DNA from: JBJHDF01 sp050486405
Lineage (GTDB): Bacteria; Pseudomonadota; Gammaproteobacteria; Pseudomonadales; Cellvibrionaceae
Assembly (NCBI GenBank): GCA_050486405.1
Contig: JBJHDF010000010.1
Span: forward strand, 1 to 64,000
Reading direction: 5' to 3'
Length of the DNA: 64,000 nt
The notes under the pieces are model-generated. The model saw only the letters and a program-made list of their open reading frames with translations, was not told the DNA's origin and searched no databases. Position 1 is the stretch's first letter; each line of letters begins with the position of its first letter. A program made the translations under genes and the position numbers. Below, one piece after another: positions 61,788 to 64,000 of the stretch.

Positions 61788-62784
61788 GTGTCACCCCCTC
61801 ACTCGCGGATACGTTGTGCGCGTTACTGTGGTCGATGAATTGATACACCTTCAACGCGAGATTTCCTCTGTGCTGACCCAACTTTGTTCTAAACATGGGA
61901 ACACCGTTGGCGGTCAGAACATGGAAATCCGGCATATCTATCGGAATCACGTCGCCCGGCTTGAGAGCAACGATATCGCGCAAAGGTATCTCGCGCCGCA
62001 CTATGTCACACTCAAGATCCACCTGGGCATCCAGTACGTCTTCGCGTAGCGCCTTGACCCAGCGTTCGTCCTGATCGTCAGTGTCGCTCTGCAAGCCGGC
62101 ATCCAGCACCTCCCGGATCGGTTCAATCATGGAGTACGGCATGGTGATGTGTATCTCACCGCCGCCACCATCCAGTTCTATATGAAAAGTGCTGACAACC
62201 ACCACTTCACTGGGGCTGACAATATTGGCAAGCGATGGATTGACTTCGGAGTTCATGTACTCGAAGTTTATGGGCATTACGGCCTTCCAGGCCTCACCGA
62301 GATCAATGAACAGCTGGTTGAGCACCATCTGTACTACGCGCAACTCGGTGGGCGTGAACTCCCTACCCTCGATTTTGGCGTGCCGCCCGTCACCACCAAA
62401 GAAGTTGTCCACCAACTTGAATACCAGCCTGGCGTCCAGAATGACTAGCGCCGTGCCCCGCAGCGGGCGAAACTTGACCATATTGAGGCTGGTGGGAACG
62501 TAAAGTGTGTGCATGTATTCGCCGAACTTCTGAATTTGTATCCCACCGACAGATACGTCCGCTGTACGGCGCAGCATGTTGAACAGACTGATACGGGTGT
62601 AGCGGGCGAAGCGTTCGTTGATCATCTCCAGCGTGGGCATACGCCCGCGCACTATCCGGTCCTGGCTGGTCAAGTCATAAGGGCGCACCGCACCGGGGTC
62701 GTCATCCCCGTCGGTATCTATCTGACCATCGTCGACACCGTGCAGGAGTGCATCGATTTCGTCTTGTGAGAGTAAGTCTTGCAC
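61777..62784 (-). CDS. fliM: Flagellar switch protein FliM
   Basis: The 335-aa product starts at a GTG (62784) with GGAG ahead, reading VQDLLSQDEIDALLHGVDDG, the CheY-P-binding peptide with its EIDALL motif. The middle domain (GGIQIQKFGEYMHTLYVPTS) and the C-terminal SpoA-like domain follow. Upstream in-frame codons lie between fliL and this start and lack the family start. It overlaps fliN by 11 bp. Confidence 0.95.
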   Translation of the reverse strand: MQDLLSQDEIDALLHGVDDGQIDTDGDDDPGAVRPYDLTSQDRIVRGRMPTLEMINERFARYTRISLFNMLRRTADVSVGGIQIQKFGEYMHTLYVPTSLNMVKFRPLRGTALVILDARLVFKLVDNFFGGDGRHAKIEGREFTPTELRVVQMVLNQLFIDLGEAWKAVMPINFEYMNSEVNPSLANIVSPSEVVVVSTFHIELDGGGGEIHITMPYSMIEPIREVLDAGLQSDTDDQDERWVKALREDVLDAQVDLECDIVRREIPLRDIVALKPGDVIPIDMPDFHVLTANGVPMFRTKLGQHRGNLALKVYQFIDHSNAHNVSASEGVTRGR

Positions 62785-62809
62785 TGCTCGTAACTCCAAT
62801 GATCCAGGT

Positions 62810-63370
62810 TTACTGCATGACGAAGCTGGTAAACAACACTTGCTCGATACCCACCCGACCCGCTTCCTGCTCAAGCACCGCCTGCACCGCCATCAGTGCC
62901 TGCTGGCGCAATAACTCCTTTCCTTCGGGTGTTTGCAAATCTTCGTATATCTGCCCGGCAAACAGCATTACCAGACTGTTGCGTATAGCAGGCATATGTA
63001 GCTCAATCTCCGGTACCAGGCGACTGTCGCGAAACATCAGGGTGACCTCAACCTGCAGAAACCGCTGCCGACCCCGCACGTCGAAGTTGGCAACAAAAGC
63101 CGGCTGCAGGGCGTAGTAGAGCGCCGTCTGTTCCGCCGGCGCCACCGGCCTGGGTCGGTCTGCCTTCTCACTGTCATCCCTGTTCAGCAACAGCAGAGCA
63201 GCAGTGGCAACGATGGACAGAAGCACGAAGAGCCCTGCCAGCGCCCCGAGCAGCGCCCACTTATTACCTGTCAGCCTGCCGATCAGATCCTTGAGCAGCC
63301 CCGCGCTGGCTGGCGCGGACTCCTCACGTTCTTCCTCGTCGTCCCTGGCTTTGTCATCTTCTTTGGCCAT
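62810..63370 (-). CDS. fliL: Flagellar basal body protein FliL
   Basis: The 186-aa product has an acidic cytoplasmic head, one membrane helix (WALLGALAGLFVLLSIVATA) and a periplasmic domain (PAFVANFDVRGRQRFLQVEV), typical of stator-associated FliL. It is the first gene of the fliL-fliM-fliN-fliO-fliP-fliQ-fliR-flhB operon and follows the sigma-54 promoter at 63408-63423. Confidence 0.92.
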   Translation of the reverse strand: MAKEDDKARDDEEEREESAPASAGLLKDLIGRLTGNKWALLGALAGLFVLLSIVATAALLLLNRDDSEKADRPRPVAPAEQTALYYALQPAFVANFDVRGRQRFLQVEVTLMFRDSRLVPEIELHMPAIRNSLVMLFAGQIYEDLQTPEGKELLRQQALMAVQAVLEQEAGRVGIEQVLFTSFVMQ

Positions 63371-63407
63371 GTCAAAAGTCCGTCGCTTTCACGGTTAATG
63401 GGGAAAG

Positions 63408-63423
63408 AGCAATACCCGTGCCA
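63408..63423 (-). promoter_or_regulatory. Sigma-54 promoter for fliL operon
   Basis: On the minus strand TGGCACG-GGTA-TTGCT is a perfect match to the -24/-12 consensus, 37 bases before the fliL ATG. Confidence 0.85.
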
Positions 63424-63487
63424 GTACCCGCTACACCGGGGCACTTGGCGTACGGACCCGCTCTGTAGGAGTATGGCACAGGAAATA

Positions 63488-63520
63488 CCGCCCACCTGAG
63501 GTCAGCAGTCAGGCGGGCGG
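63488..63520 (-). terminator. Hairpin after fliK
   Basis: CCGCCCACCTGA pairs with TCAGGCGGGCGG around a 9-base loop (12 pairs, one non-standard), 23 bases after the fliK stop. The following minus-strand bases (TATTTCC) are only weakly T-rich. Confidence 0.5.
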
Positions 63521-63543
63521 CGAGTGAAAGGCGGTTGCGCGGC

Positions 63544-64000
63544 TCAGGCGTACTGGTCGATCAAACCGGTGGTGGTTACCGCTCCAGCGACGGCGCCTTC
63601 TTCTTCCGGGTCAGCAGCGGCACCCCGCCCCCGAGCACCGTGCTCTCCGTCGCGCTGGAACTCCCTGGCGAGGGACTGATCCGAAATGTCCACATTGACC
63701 AGATCCAGCCCCTGGTCCGCAAATATCTCTCGCAGACGCTGAGCGTTCTGGTCCAGCGCCTCCCGCACAGCGGCCTGATTACTGGTAAAGGTGACGCTGA
63801 TCTGCTCATTCTGCACAGCTACTCGGACCTGCAGTGGCCCCAGGTCCGGAGGGTCCAGGCGCAACTGAGCGACGGACAGCTGTTGATTGGCCAGCCAGAG
63901 AATACGATTGCCCAATGCCCCCCCCCAGTCCTGGGAACCCACCGGCACGGCAACGGCGGGCTGCGGCACGAAGGTGCGCAAAGTCGGCGCCAGTGGTTCC
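63544..64000 (-). CDS. fliK: Flagellar hook-length control protein FliK (partial, N-terminus outside window)
   Basis: The C-terminal 151 codons are present and the frame runs off the window edge. The conserved FliK C-terminal domain is seen in LRLDPPDLGPLQVRVAVQNE and VTFTSNQAAVREALDQNAQR, then RLREIFADQGLDLVNVDISD. It senses hook length and switches FlhB. The stretch between fliK and fliL (63371-63543) holds the fliL promoter and a hairpin. Confidence 0.9.
   Translation of the reverse strand, partial: EPLAPTLRTFVPQPAVAVPVGSQDWGGALGNRILWLANQQLSVAQLRLDPPDLGPLQVRVAVQNEQISVTFTSNQAAVREALDQNAQRLREIFADQGLDLVNVDISDQSLAREFQRDGEHGARGRGAAADPEEEGAVAGAVTTTGLIDQYA

Overview
The window looks like a chromosomal segment of a GC-rich, polarly flagellated, Pseudomonas-like marine gammaproteobacterium, perhaps in or near the Cellvibrionales. 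The basis is gene order and domain fusions (tyrA-aroA fusion, gyrA next to mtaD-ubiG-mupP-yciK, cysI with DUF934, and a fli-flh-fle-che-mot-parC-parP-cheW cluster). No rRNA, tRNA or CRISPR array was recognised.

Region 1 (1-15.3 kb) is an accessory defence-type island, almost all on the minus strand. A type I restriction-modification system is dispersed in it: hsdR, a four-helix-bundle gene and hsdS at 8.8-13.3 kb, and fic plus hsdM at 0.66-3.3 kb. Between them lie a 940-aa PHP-domain/SMC-like ATPase of the TrlF type, a dual-specificity phosphatase, decayed gene remnants (a RhuM fragment and a possible HEPN-type fragment), two small plus-strand genes (a Cys-rich 72-aa protein and a DUF3892 protein), and a short palindrome-rich segment with DnaA-box-like and LexA-like sites and a candidate structured RNA. 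Upstream of hsdR an intact rhuM gene is flanked by two nearly identical MazG-like genes. The middle of the island is visibly more AT-rich than its flanks.

Region 2 (15.4-22.3 kb) holds small stress and detoxification genes: a GntR regulator, an ArsR/AHSA1 pair with a recognisable promoter, and a tight minus-strand run (SDR, AAC(3)-I-like and Vat-like acetyltransferases, DUF6152, DUF6644, YdeI, SRPBCC) starting from a SoxR-type operator opposite soxR, then VOC and SnoaL-like genes.

Region 3 (22.3-45 kb) is mostly core: a c-di-GMP GGDEF/EAL protein translationally coupled to an NMT1-like binding protein, cvpA, yjbQ, rluA, marR, assimilatory sulfur genes (cysI-DUF934 convergent with cysD-cysN over a terminator), aromatic amino acid synthesis (pheA, tyrA-aroA), gyrA with a divergent mtaD-ubiG-mupP-yciK operon, and an intergenic repeat-like segment where serC sits in Pseudomonas.

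Region 4 (43.7-64 kb) is the motility and chemotaxis cluster on the minus strand: fliK (partial), fliLMNOPQR-flhB with a near-consensus sigma-54 promoter, flhA-flhF-fleN-fliA with a second one, then cheY-cheZ-cheA-cheB-motC-motD-parC-parP-cheW-DUF2802. ParC and ParP suggest polar positioning of the chemosensory array.
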